This document shows, piece after piece, positions 1 through 8,029 of a DNA stretch of 64,000 bases. Origin of the DNA: Halomonas sp. JB37 (GTDB lineage Bacteria; Pseudomonadota; Gammaproteobacteria; Pseudomonadales; Halomonadaceae). The notes below the pieces were generated by a model. It did no database searches, was not told the origin of the DNA, and worked only from the letters and a program-made list of their open reading frames with translations. Within the stretch, counting starts at the first letter, position 1, and every line of letters starts with the position of its first letter. The stretch spans positions 3,472,001-3,536,000 of the forward strand of contig NZ_NRGW01000001.1 in assembly GCF_002332255.1 (NCBI RefSeq), in the 5' to 3' direction. The position numbers were made by a program, and so were the translations under genes.

Positions 1-2
1 CC

Positions 3-830
3 TGGCTGATTACAGGCACCTCGACCGGCCTTGGCCGCCTGCTTACCGAACGCCTGCTCGAACGCGGCGACCGCGTGGTCGCCACGCTACGCCGACACGG
101 TTCGCTGGACGACCTGCTGGCCAAGCATGGGGAGCGCCTTTACGTGGTGAACTTCGACGTGACCGATACGCAGGCAATGAGAAAGGGCGTAGCGCACGCC
201 TTTGCTGCCTTCGGTCGAATCGATGTGGTGGTCAGCAACGCGGGCTATGGCGTGTTTGGCGCCGCCGAAGAAGCCACGGATGAACAGATTGAGCGGCAGA
301 TAGCGACCAATCTCACCGGCTCGATTCAATTGATTCGGGCGGTGCTACCCCACCTGCGCGAGCAAGGAGGTGGGCGTATCGTGCAGGTATCGTCGGAAGG
401 CGGTCAAATCGCCTACCCGTGTTTCAGCCTTTACCACGCCAGCAAATGGGGCATCGAAGGGTTCGTCGAGTCGGTCGCGCAAGAAGTCGCACCCTTTGGA
501 ATCGACTTCATCCTTGCCGAACCCGGCCCCACCGCCACCCAATTCAGCGAGGCGCTGGACCGCACGCACCCCATGCCCGTATATGAAGAAACACCCGCGG
601 GCGAAACGCGCCGTGCGTTGGCGTCGGGGGCTTTCGCCATTAAAGGCGATGCGGTTAAAACCGTGAGCCGCCTCATCGACACCGCCGACCTACCCTCCGC
701 CCCGTTTAGGCTGGCATTGGGCAGCACGGCCTATCACTCCATTAGCCAAGCGCTGACGCAAAGGATGAATGAACTGGAGGCCAACAAGCCGCTAACGCTG
801 GCGGCCGATAAAGATGCGTTCATCGAATAG
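3..830 (+). CDS. Short-chain dehydrogenase/reductase (5' end cut by window edge)
   Basis: NAD(P)-dependent oxidoreductase of the classical SDR family. The frame is open from the first bases: the coding begins W-L-I-T-G-T-S-T-G-L-G, the TGxxxGxG Rossmann cofactor motif, so only about five to ten N-terminal residues lie outside the window. An internal GTG at 75 would delete the cofactor site and is not the start. Further SDR marks are the SNAG-type motif (VSNAGYG) near residue 77 and the catalytic YHASK (YxxxK) after a conserved Ser (VSSEGG). The substrate cannot be read from sequence. The gene ends at TAG 828-830 and is followed by a purine-rich stretch and a hairpin. Family assignment is firm; function beyond oxidoreductase is open. 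Confidence 0.9.
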   Translation, partial: WLITGTSTGLGRLLTERLLERGDRVVATLRRHGSLDDLLAKHGERLYVVNFDVTDTQAMRKGVAHAFAAFGRIDVVVSNAGYGVFGAAEEATDEQIERQIATNLTGSIQLIRAVLPHLREQGGGRIVQVSSEGGQIAYPCFSLYHASKWGIEGFVESVAQEVAPFGIDFILAEPGPTATQFSEALDRTHPMPVYEETPAGETRRALASGAFAIKGDAVKTVSRLIDTADLPSAPFRLALGSTAYHSISQALTQRMNELEANKPLTLAADKDAFIE

Positions 831-855
831 AGCGTGCCCTACACAGAGGAGGAAA

Positions 856-900
856 TGAGCCGATTATGGCGCCCTTTCGGCTCAAAATGTGAGCCGATTA
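856..900. repeat. Hairpin with 8-bp perfect arms plus a third copy of the arm
   Basis: Positions 856-863 (TGAGCCGA) and 877-884 (TCGGCTCA) are perfect reverse complements around a 13-nt loop. The extended arm TGAGCCGATTA recurs in direct orientation at 890-900. There is no T-run on either side, so a standard intrinsic terminator for the SDR gene is doubtful. It could be a protein-binding site or a small mutually exclusive RNA structure ahead of the small-protein gene at 1009. Confidence 0.4.
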
Positions 901-944
901 AGGTTGATAGTCAGCTCATGGACGATGGTATGGGCAAAAAGTTA

Positions 945-1354
945 TTATCCAGCTAAATACTTTTCTTGCCGACCTCATGCACTTTCATCTTCTCTGACTG
1001 GACACGCTATGCATAATCTATGGATTCCCGTCGTTGCCATTTTAGCCGTTGCGGGCCTGATATTCGGCAGCCAGGCCTACTCCGAGGCCCAGCGTGATGC
1101 CCACATCGCCGCGATCATATCGGAACGCCTCGACAGCCAGGCACCGACCGAGATTTCCCACTTGGCGCGAGTCAACAAGGGCTATGGGGTATGCGGTGAC
1201 TACGAGCTCTCAGGCGCCGAGTCCGGCCACTTCTACTACAACAGCGCCACCAAGCGCCTGGCATTAGGCACCGATGCCCCGCTGTATCAAGACAACTGCG
1301 GGGGGCGTCTCTGAGGGTCTCTTAGAACCTTTTCACGATCTTTTGAGCGGTAAA
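945..1354 (+). repeat. Direct repeat, copy 1 (about 410 bp, diverged)
   Basis: This segment matches 2401-2813 in the same orientation: the leader (TTATCC, GCTAAATACTTTTC, CTGGACACGCTATGCATAA), the whole small-protein gene and the tail (TTCACG-TCTTTT) are recognisably the same with scattered substitutions and short indels. The shared flanks show that a DNA segment including its leader was duplicated, not only the reading frame. Confidence 0.8.
1009..1314 (+). CDS. Small membrane-anchored protein, duplicated copy 1
   Basis: A 101-residue protein of unknown function. Residues about 4-20 form one hydrophobic segment (LWIPVVAILAVAGLIFG) with few N-terminal charges, so it is either a signal anchor or an uncleaved signal peptide with the rest periplasmic. 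The soluble part holds the pattern GVCGDYxLS...FYYNSATKxLALGTDAPLY, then DNC; the two cysteines could pair as a disulphide in the periplasm. The start at 1009 is chosen because the paralogue at 2465 begins with the same MHNLWIPVVAI; a longer upstream frame from 889 is not shared. Conservation of both copies at protein level argues it is a real gene. I do not recognise the family. Confidence 0.75.
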   Translation: MHNLWIPVVAILAVAGLIFGSQAYSEAQRDAHIAAIISERLDSQAPTEISHLARVNKGYGVCGDYELSGAESGHFYYNSATKRLALGTDAPLYQDNCGGRL

Positions 1355-1425
1355 CGTCGCGCCATAATGGCCGCGCTTAGGGAATAGAACCGCACTGATT
1401 GCCGCTCTGACTGAGCCAGCGCGAA

Positions 1426-1572
1426 TCAGCCCATCCAGTCTCTGTGGTGGTTGGTTAAACCACGCAGTTCAGCTTCCAACTGTTCACGGGGCGGCGCTTC
1501 AAAATGGACAGTAGGCCGATCAAGCCGCCCCGACACCACTTGCACCGAGTGAACGCCTCGCAGCTCGCCTGT
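1426..1572 (-). pseudogene. Fic-family (AMPylase/toxin) gene remnant
   Basis: On the minus strand, 49 codons read TGELRGVHSVQVVSGRLDR, then PTVHFEAPPREQLEAELRG, before running into unrelated residues and TGA at 1426-1428. The pattern VQVVSG...VHFEAP...LEAE is what I recall from the segment just ahead of the FIC domain in Fic/DOC-type proteins. The frame opens immediately after an in-frame TAG, and no HxFxxGNG catalytic motif is present, so this is a fragment. It lies just past the 3' end of the dedA gene on the same strand. The assignment rests on a remembered family pattern over about 35 residues. Confidence 0.45.
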
Positions 1573-1632
1573 CTATCTCGTGCTGAGGCGCAAACGATAG
1601 AGTAATGTCGCGCTCTTGTGGATGCAGCGAGT

Positions 1633-2214
1633 TCAATCGCGCGTCGTCAAGCGTTGAGCTCGTCTCCGCTGGGCAGCCACCACGGCCACTACCGCGACGC
1701 AAAGGATGGCGGCAACACCCGCCAGCACAAAATGGGAAAGACTGCTCAGCCGCTCAAAAAGTGGCGCGATTGCCTGACCACACACATAACCGAGCGTGAC
1801 CCAGGCCGTTGACCAGATCAACGCCGAAATAGCATTGAGCAGGATAAATCGTGGCCAAGGAAAGTTGGTCGTGCCGATGGTCACCGCACCGACCATGCGT
1901 AGTCCGTAAAGGAATCGCAAGGAGAACGCGAAAACGTTCGGGTGGGCGTTGAACGTCGTCAGTACACGCCCACCTGCCGCGCTCCCCTGAACCGAACGAA
2001 CGATAGCGCTATTGCGCCACCCATGTCCCAGCAGGAAGAATAATTGGTCCGCAAGGAAAGAGCCCAACGCAAGGGAGATGATAGCGGGCCAAAATCCGAT
2101 CAGGTGCTGATGAGACATGATGCCGCCAAGCATCGCGACGCCTTCGCCCTCCAAGCTCGCCCCCACGAACAGGCCGAAGCTGCCATAATCGGCCACAAAA
2201 TGGTCAAGCGTCAT
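1633..2214 (-). CDS. DedA-family inner-membrane protein
   Basis: A 193-residue polytopic membrane protein of the DedA/SNARE-associated family, whose members affect membrane lipid handling (undecaprenyl phosphate or phospholipid flipping) and envelope homeostasis. Visible marks are the early acidic/Gly motif (SLEGEGVAMLGG), a central FLYGLRMVGAVTIG segment that matches the family's F-x-R-x-x-P-x-x-R-type loop only loosely, and four to five hydrophobic segments followed by a basic tail (QRRRAQRL). It is the size of short DedA proteins. It lies between the two copies of a direct repeat and runs opposite to the repeated small genes. The specific lipid substrate is not inferable. Confidence 0.85.
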   Translation of the reverse strand: MTLDHFVADYGSFGLFVGASLEGEGVAMLGGIMSHQHLIGFWPAIISLALGSFLADQLFFLLGHGWRNSAIVRSVQGSAAGGRVLTTFNAHPNVFAFSLRFLYGLRMVGAVTIGTTNFPWPRFILLNAISALIWSTAWVTLGYVCGQAIAPLFERLSSLSHFVLAGVAAILCVAVVAVVAAQRRRAQRLTTRD

Positions 2215-2400
2215 TTGCGTTCATCCATAAAGTTACCCCGGAACCGTGGGCGCCATATAAACGCCATCTCTATCGTGATTCGGGATGATGCGGAGGTTAA
2301 ATAAGGCTTTTGGGCGGTAGGCATCTTATTTAATCTGCGAGACGCGTTCAACAGCAATTCAGCCCACAACAATCAGTAAAGCTGAACCAGCAACCCGTGA

Positions 2401-2813
2401 TTATCCTGCTAAATACTTTTCCTATTGGCATCATGCACAACCATACCTACTCACTGGACACGCTATGCATAACCTATGGATACCCGTCGTCGCCATTTTA
2501 GCCGTTGCGGGCCTGATATTCGGTGGCCAAGCCTACTCCGAGGCCCAGCGTGGTGCGCACATCGCCGCGAGTATATCGGAACGGCTCGGAAACCAGATAC
2601 AGGCCGACATCCCGCATTTAAAAAAGCGCATCAACAAGGACTATGGAGTATGCGGCGATTATATACTTTCACGCGCCGAGCATGGTCGCTTTTACTACAA
2701 CAGCGCTACCAAGCACCTGGCGTTGGGCACCGATGCCCCGCTGTATCACGACAACTGCGAGGGCGTCTCTGACTGACCTCTTAGCGCCTGTTCACGGTCT
2801 TTTAAGCAGTAAA
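2401..2813 (+). repeat. Direct repeat, copy 2 (about 410 bp, diverged)
   Basis: Second copy of the segment at 945-1354, same orientation, with the same leader, small-protein gene and tail. The two copies bracket the minus-strand dedA gene and the Fic remnant. The divergence visible within the coding part shows the duplication is not recent. Confidence 0.8.
2465..2776 (+). CDS. Small membrane-anchored protein, duplicated copy 2
   Basis: A 103-residue paralogue of the protein at 1009. It has the identical opening MHNLWIPVVAILAVAGLIFG, the same SQAY/GQAYSEAQR region, the GVCGDY motif, FYYNSATK, LALGTDAPLY and the final DNC, with a slightly longer middle (LKKRINKD) and a different C-terminus. 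One hydrophobic N-terminal segment predicts export or membrane anchoring. The differences are mostly conservative and the frame is intact, which suggests both copies are under selection. Function unknown. Confidence 0.75.
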   Translation: MHNLWIPVVAILAVAGLIFGGQAYSEAQRGAHIAASISERLGNQIQADIPHLKKRINKDYGVCGDYILSRAEHGRFYYNSATKHLALGTDAPLYHDNCEGVSD

Positions 2814-2890
2814 GTGGCTGCGTCCTAGCTCCGTGATTTTTTATTCGCCAAGAGATGGATATCATCTCTTATTTTCTGCCTGATTGATCA

Positions 2891-3793
2891 TCAGCACTCC
2901 TTCAAGAGCTGCTTACCCACGGGATTAAGCGGCTGCCGTTTAGGCCAAAAGGCAATCAAATTCCGGTCACAGCGAGGGGATAACGGCAGCGTTACCACGT
3001 TAGCCTTTTGCTGATTGTTTAACGCCAATGTGGGCACTAGGCTAACCCCCACATCGCCAGCGACCATCTGCAATAGCGTACGCGTATCGCGCACCCAAAA
3101 ATCGACCTGGAAGGTATCAACCTCTTCTAACGAGTGAGCAAATATTTGCTGGATCAGCGCCTCACAACCGCCTGATGACATAATAAGCGGGTGCATCGCT
3201 AGCTCCGCCAGCGTGATACTGGCTTGTTTGCTGAGTGGATGGCTTGCGGACAGTACGGCAACAATCTCATCCTTCTTTAATAGCTGCCAATCAAAGTGCT
3301 CACGCCAGTAGGTGAGATTGAGTTGCGTGATATCGGTTGTGACTCCCATATCGATAACGCCACTTTCCACCCAATCCTTTATCTCCTCCTCCATGCCTTC
3401 CAGCACAAGGCTGATGGCATCCGGATAGCGGCTCGTAAAGCTCGCAAGTAGGGGCGACAACCAGCCAGATAACGCGCTAGGAATAACGCCTATTTTCAAC
3501 GTTTCTTCTACTTCATTATGGAACTGGGCCATCTGCTGGCTCAATATCTGAAGTTCTCCCACAACCTTCTTAGCACTAGTAAGCACTAACTCACCTAAAA
3601 CAGTCAGTACCCACCCTTCCGCCGCTTTTGTGATAAGTGGGCCACCCGCCAGCTTTTCCAACGCCTGCATTGAGTGACTTACGCCAGATTGGCTAACGCC
3701 AAGTCGCGCCGCCGCACGGGTATAGGATTGCTCTTCAGCTACCGCAAGCAGCACACGCAGTTGGGCAATAGAGATGTCCGAACCTTTGATCAT
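2891..3793 (-). CDS. LysR-family transcriptional regulator, divergent from the hydrolase/BCCT cassette
   Basis: A 300-residue LysR regulator. The N-terminal winged helix-turn-helix (about residues 5-62) reads LRVLLAVAEEQSYTRAAARL then GVSQSGVSHSMQALEKLAG; the rest is the periplasmic-binding-protein-like effector domain. ATG at 3793 is preferred over an in-frame TTG one codon upstream, with GAGG as ribosome-binding site. It is transcribed away from the M20-M24-BCCT cassette, the usual arrangement for a LysR gene and its target. Its base composition looks like ordinary chromosome and unlike the very AT-rich genes it faces. Effector unknown; a substrate or product of the cassette is the natural guess. 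Confidence 0.88.
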   Translation of the reverse strand: MIKGSDISIAQLRVLLAVAEEQSYTRAAARLGVSQSGVSHSMQALEKLAGGPLITKAAEGWVLTVLGELVLTSAKKVVGELQILSQQMAQFHNEVEETLKIGVIPSALSGWLSPLLASFTSRYPDAISLVLEGMEEEIKDWVESGVIDMGVTTDITQLNLTYWREHFDWQLLKKDEIVAVLSASHPLSKQASITLAELAMHPLIMSSGGCEALIQQIFAHSLEEVDTFQVDFWVRDTRTLLQMVAGDVGVSLVPTLALNNQQKANVVTLPLSPRCDRNLIAFWPKRQPLNPVGKQLLKEC

Positions 3794-3801
3794 CAAATTA
3801 C

Positions 3802-3818
3802 CTCATGAACCATATGAG
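3802..3818. promoter_or_regulatory. Interrupted palindrome in the LysR/cassette divergent promoter region
   Basis: CTCAT-N7-ATGAG lies nine bases ahead of the lysR start codon, and its GAGG is also the lysR ribosome-binding site. Short interrupted dyads of this size in divergent intergenic regions are typical LysR sites, and here binding would also mask lysR translation. The rest of 3819-3947 is extremely AT-rich and presumably holds the cassette promoter. No footprint-level inference is possible. Confidence 0.4.
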
Positions 3819-3947
3819 TCAGATAGATTTTACGTCGATGCTATTTAAAAATACTCTAAATAAAAGCTTCTATCATTAAAAAAACAAACGATCAAAGTTA
3901 GCAGAAAAACAATTAAATTCCTACATATCAAACATTGAAGGTTAAGA

Positions 3948-5135
3948 ATGAGTATAGAAATATTAAAAAAAATAGAGCGCGAGGTTATAGAGTTACGTCA
4001 TGCAATCCATAAAGAGCCTGAATTATCAGGAGAAGAGAATGAAACAAGAAAAAAAATAATTCGCTTTTTTGAAACTTTTGAAATATATGAAATAAAAAAA
4101 GGCCATGCAGGATCTTTAATAGTTGACATAACTTCCTCACACAATGACTCATCTGCCCTGGTCATCGGTATTCGGGGTGATATGGACGCATTACCTATTA
4201 ACGAAGAGCGTGATGACCTTTCATACCAGTCACAAAACAAAGGGGTTATGCATGCTTGTGGGCATGATACGCATACAGCAATTGCAGCTGGTGTAGCTGC
4301 ATATTTTAATAATAAAAAGGATTTAAATGGTGCTATCCGTATAATCTTTCAGCCTTCAGAGGAGTGTGAGCCACTTGGAGGTCGAGAAGTTGTTAAAGAA
4401 GGTTGGATTGACAATGTGGATATAATGCTTGGCATTCATGCCTACCCATCTTTGCCATCGGGAACGGTAGGTATAATTAACAACCACGTAACTGCTTCAG
4501 CCGATACTTTCAGCATTATATTTTCAGGACAAAGCGCTCATGGTGCATTCCCTCATGAAGGAACCGACACTATTTTTATAGCCTCAGCCTTTATCCAACT
4601 CCTTCAAGGGTTAGTGACTAGGCAAACTGATGCTAATGAAAACTCAATTGTTAGTATCGGAGTAATTTCAGGAGGTACAGCTGAGAATATTGTATGTGAT
4701 CGTACAGAAATCAAAGGAACTATACGTACCCACTCAACTCAAGGAAGGTATAGATTACAAAATAAAATTAAAAACTTAGCTAACGATTTAGCAAAATCAC
4801 ACGGTGCTAAGTCAACATTTACATTACTCGAGGGTGAACCTGCGGTTTTTAATGATCCAAAATTGTTAGAGAGTTTCAAAAAAAGTACAGAGAAAATTAT
4901 TGGAAAAAATAAAGTTAAGCAATTACCTCCCCTCATGGGAAGCGATGACTTTGGATTTTATTCACAAAAAACTAAAAGTCTCTACTTTTTTTATGGCACT
5001 CACAATCTTCAATACGGACATATTCATCCGTTACACACCTCAAAATTTGGTGTGGCGGATCAAGACATGATCTTAGGGCTAAAGCTTATCATTTCAGCTG
5101 CTGAAGAATTCTTAAACTCTCAGAAAAAAGGATAA
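3948..5135 (+). CDS. M20-family amidohydrolase (N-acyl amino acid deacetylase type)
   Basis: A 395-residue zinc-dependent amidohydrolase of the M20D type (hippuricase/IAA-amino acid hydrolase/DoeB2-like). The motifs are in order: RHAIHKEPELSGEE, GIRGDMDALP, the metal-binding MHACGHDTHT, QPSEECEPLGG with the catalytic Glu, GIHAYPSLPSGTVG and a C-terminal MGSDDFGFY. Such enzymes remove acyl groups from amino acids; DoeB2-type members deacetylate N-acetyl-2,4-diaminobutyrate, the product of ectoine hydrolase. The next gene is a DoeA-like ectoine hydrolase homologue six bases downstream, which supports a two-step pathway. The gene is far more AT-rich than the flanks and uses many AAA/ATA/TTA codons, indicating recent acquisition. 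The exact substrate is inference. Confidence 0.85.
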   Translation: MSIEILKKIEREVIELRHAIHKEPELSGEENETRKKIIRFFETFEIYEIKKGHAGSLIVDITSSHNDSSALVIGIRGDMDALPINEERDDLSYQSQNKGVMHACGHDTHTAIAAGVAAYFNNKKDLNGAIRIIFQPSEECEPLGGREVVKEGWIDNVDIMLGIHAYPSLPSGTVGIINNHVTASADTFSIIFSGQSAHGAFPHEGTDTIFIASAFIQLLQGLVTRQTDANENSIVSIGVISGGTAENIVCDRTEIKGTIRTHSTQGRYRLQNKIKNLANDLAKSHGAKSTFTLLEGEPAVFNDPKLLESFKKSTEKIIGKNKVKQLPPLMGSDDFGFYSQKTKSLYFFYGTHNLQYGHIHPLHTSKFGVADQDMILGLKLIISAAEEFLNSQKKG

Positions 5136-5141
5136 AAGACG

Positions 5142-6335
5142 ATGATTAGCGATAAAAGTAACAACTCACCCTTTAGCAAGAGCGAGCATGACAATAGGTT
5201 AAATAAAATAAAAAAAGAAATGACCCTAAAGAATATCGAGGTTTTACTTGACTCAGACCCTGCTAACATTTACTACACTACGGGCTACGATGCTGTATCT
5301 TATTACACTCCACAGATAATGATTATATCCATTTATCATTTTGAACCAATTCTTCTGGTCAGAGATATAGATGTTCTCGCTGTTAAAATAAGAACTGAGC
5401 TAAGCAGTGATAGCATACATGGTTGGAATGACAGTTTTGTTGACAATGAAACTAGCCACCCTTTCGAGAAAGCAGTTGAATTAATTATTGAGCTAGAGCT
5501 AAAACAATGCCAAATAGGCATTGAAATTGATGCTGGAATGACAACCTTTGATGATATTAATTTTCTAAAAAAGCATCTAAAAAACAAAATCACTGAATGC
5601 CGTAGATTAATAAATTTTGTGCGCATAGTGAAGTCAGACAATGAAATTAAATATATGCGTCAAGCGGGTAAGATTACAGAATCTGCCATGCAAGCTGGAT
5701 TTAGTGCAATGTCAGAGGGGGGGAGGGAAAGCGACGTAATTGCAAAAATATACCATGCTTTTATTGCTGGAACAGAAGAGTATGGTGGTGACTATCCATC
5801 AAACCCCCCAGTTATGCCAACCGGCAATAGAAGCGCCACTCCACATTTGACTTGGAGTGACGAAGCATTAATTAAAGATCAGAATTTAACTCTTGAACTT
5901 TCAGGAGCTAGACACCGTTACCATTGCCCGCTTGCACGTACAGTATATATTGGAAAGACTCCACCAAAAGATTTGGTTGATGCCACCAAATATGCAATTG
6001 AAGGTATTCACGAAACATTAGAAGCTATTGCACCTGGAATGTCTTTATCTGAAGTCCATATGGCATGGGATAAAGTAAATAAAAAACGAAATTTAGGAAA
6101 AACGTCACGGCTTGGATATTCTGTTGGTTGCTCATTTCCACCATCTTGGTTAGAGCGGACAGCTTCAATTCGTGCCGAAGATAAAACAATTCTAGAACCA
6201 AATATGACATTTCATCTCATTGCTGGAATTTGGAAAAACAAGTGGGGAGCTGAAGTCAGTGAAACATTCCAAGTAACAAATCTAGGTGCTAGCCTTTTAT
6301 GCAATCTTAGCCAGGAAATTCATCACATAAAATAA
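5142..6335 (+). CDS. M24-family hydrolase, ectoine hydrolase (DoeA)-like
   Basis: A 397-residue creatinase/prolidase-fold protein. The N-terminal domain has DPANIYYTTGYDAVSYYTPQ; the C-terminal pita-bread domain has PPVMPTGNRSATPHLTW, LELSGARHRYHCPLARTVY and LGYSVGCSFPPSWLERTA. The second and third of these replace the metal-binding Asp and His ligands of true aminopeptidases, as in ectoine hydrolase (DoeA/EutD), which opens the ectoine ring to N-acetyl-diaminobutyrate. Length matches DoeA. It lies between an M20 deacetylase and a BCCT transporter, consistent with an uptake-hydrolysis-deacetylation route. Sequence drift and AT-richness leave open a related cyclic or N-acyl substrate instead of ectoine. 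Confidence 0.75.
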   Translation: MISDKSNNSPFSKSEHDNRLNKIKKEMTLKNIEVLLDSDPANIYYTTGYDAVSYYTPQIMIISIYHFEPILLVRDIDVLAVKIRTELSSDSIHGWNDSFVDNETSHPFEKAVELIIELELKQCQIGIEIDAGMTTFDDINFLKKHLKNKITECRRLINFVRIVKSDNEIKYMRQAGKITESAMQAGFSAMSEGGRESDVIAKIYHAFIAGTEEYGGDYPSNPPVMPTGNRSATPHLTWSDEALIKDQNLTLELSGARHRYHCPLARTVYIGKTPPKDLVDATKYAIEGIHETLEAIAPGMSLSEVHMAWDKVNKKRNLGKTSRLGYSVGCSFPPSWLERTASIRAEDKTILEPNMTFHLIAGIWKNKWGAEVSETFQVTNLGASLLCNLSQEIHHIK

Positions 6336-6365
6336 ATCTTAAAAACTTACCAACTGGGATGCAAA

Positions 6366-7841
6366 ATGAACAGACAAAAAACCAACAAGGTATATATACC
6401 TTCATTAGTTATTGCTTTGAGTTTAGCATTATCTGGCGCTATCTTCTCAACCAAAATCAATGAAATAAGTGGTAAAATACTACTTATAGTCAGCAATCTC
6501 TTTGGCTGGCTTTACCTATTGTCTGTTTTTATTTTTTGTATCTTTTTATTCGTAATCGCTATTTCAAAATACGGTAAAATGACACTGGGAGGAAGTGAGT
6601 CAGTAGCACAATATAACATACTGACTTGGTTATGCATGCTCCTAGCTACTGGTTTTGGCGTAGGGCTAGTTTTCTATGGAGTTGCCGAACCAATGTTTCA
6701 TTATATACAACCACCATTTGACGATATGTCTCCTAAAACCACTGAGGCAGCTCGTCACGCCATGCAATATAGCTTTTTTAACTGGGGGATACACCAATGG
6801 GCGGCATCCGCTGTCGTAGGATTAATCATCGCATATTTTCAGTACAATCACGAAAAAAAGGGTCTTATTTCATCAACTCTAACCACATCAAACTCTAAAT
6901 CAAATCATTTATACCTCTTGGACATAATTTCCATCTTAGTAACCATTGTAGGTGTCGCCACATCATTAGGTCTTGGTGTTATTCAAATAAGTGGAGAAGC
7001 ACAAAAGCTAACAGGATTAGCTAATAAGGATATGTGGAGTGTAGTTACTCTAGGGGTAATATTTTTTTCTTATATGATTTCCACATACTCCGGCATAGAT
7101 AGAGGAATAAGGTATTTATCTATTATATGCATGCTTTCTTGCATCACTTTAATGATATACATTTTATTTTCCGGCCCTACACTTTTCATTATTAACACTA
7201 TTTTATTAGGGCTAGCTGACTATTTTCAAAACTTTATCGGAATGAGTTTGCGCACCTCTCCTTTTACAGAGAACAGTTGGGCAGGATCATGGACAATTTT
7301 TTACTGGGCATGGACTATCGCATGGTCTCCTTTCGTCGGCACATTTATTGCCAGAATATCAAGGGGCAGGACAATTAGGGAGTTTGTATTTGGTGTTTTA
7401 TTTATTCCTTCATTAGTCGCATGCCTTTGGATAGGCGTAATGGGTAGTTCAGCTCTGCACCTAGACTTTTACTCTGAAGCAGGCCTTGCTGAATTAGTAC
7501 TTATCGATTCTTCTGCTACTATTTTCGAAATGTACAATTCAATGCCACATCCAGCTATTTTATCTACAGCCACACTCCTACTGCTTTTTTTCTTTCTGGT
7601 CACTTCAGTAGACTCTGCCACTTATGTTGTTTCACAAATATCTGACAATGGCTCTCAATCTCCGGCTATTTATAAACGAATCACTTGGGGAATATTGATA
7701 TCTATAACTTGCTGGATATTACTATCCTTTGGAGGCTTGCACGGCTTACAATCAGCATCTATTATTGCCGCCTTACCACTTACACTAATAATTCTATTAA
7801 TGATTAGAAACTTTATAAAAAAACTAAAAGAAGACTATTAA
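6366..7841 (+). CDS. BCCT-family transporter
   Basis: A 491-residue betaine/choline/carnitine-type secondary transporter with about 12 membrane segments. Visible signature elements are ATGFGVGLVFYGVAEPMFHY near residue 100, FFNWGIHQWA, and the family hallmark SWTIFYWAWTIAWSPFVGTF followed by IARISRGRTIREF. BCCT carriers use sodium or proton gradients to import betaine, choline, carnitine, ectoine or hydroxyectoine. The termini are short, without the long cytoplasmic osmosensing tail of BetP, which suggests nutrient uptake over osmoregulation. It is third in the AT-rich cassette, 30 bases after the DoeA-like gene, so its cargo is probably that enzyme's substrate. Confidence 0.9.
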   Translation: MNRQKTNKVYIPSLVIALSLALSGAIFSTKINEISGKILLIVSNLFGWLYLLSVFIFCIFLFVIAISKYGKMTLGGSESVAQYNILTWLCMLLATGFGVGLVFYGVAEPMFHYIQPPFDDMSPKTTEAARHAMQYSFFNWGIHQWAASAVVGLIIAYFQYNHEKKGLISSTLTTSNSKSNHLYLLDIISILVTIVGVATSLGLGVIQISGEAQKLTGLANKDMWSVVTLGVIFFSYMISTYSGIDRGIRYLSIICMLSCITLMIYILFSGPTLFIINTILLGLADYFQNFIGMSLRTSPFTENSWAGSWTIFYWAWTIAWSPFVGTFIARISRGRTIREFVFGVLFIPSLVACLWIGVMGSSALHLDFYSEAGLAELVLIDSSATIFEMYNSMPHPAILSTATLLLLFFFLVTSVDSATYVVSQISDNGSQSPAIYKRITWGILISITCWILLSFGGLHGLQSASIIAALPLTLIILLMIRNFIKKLKEDY

Positions 7842-7917
7842 CCAACTATTCGAAAACCCTGGCTATAAGCAAACTTTCACTTAACCACTTTTAATTATTA
7901 AAAATTAGCTTTTATAG

Positions 7918-7972
7918 AGTGCGTAAGGCTTGCTTCAACACTTTGCTAAACGCACTTATAATTTTATTATCA
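7918..7972 (+). terminator. Probable terminator of the hydrolase/BCCT cassette
   Basis: AGTGCGT at 7918-7924 pairs with ACGCACT at 7950-7956 across a 25-nt loop, followed by an A/T-rich run (TATAATTTTATT). It is 77 bases past the transporter stop codon. The long loop lowers confidence. Confidence 0.35.
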
Positions 7973-8029
7973 CCTCTTCCATTGGTAACAGCTCTAATCG
8001 AACTAACCATTTGAGCTGTTGCCTTCCAA

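Noticed and set aside
1605..2304. Several plus-strand frames opposite dedA
   Set aside because: Shadows of the dedA coding strand with no domain or start support.
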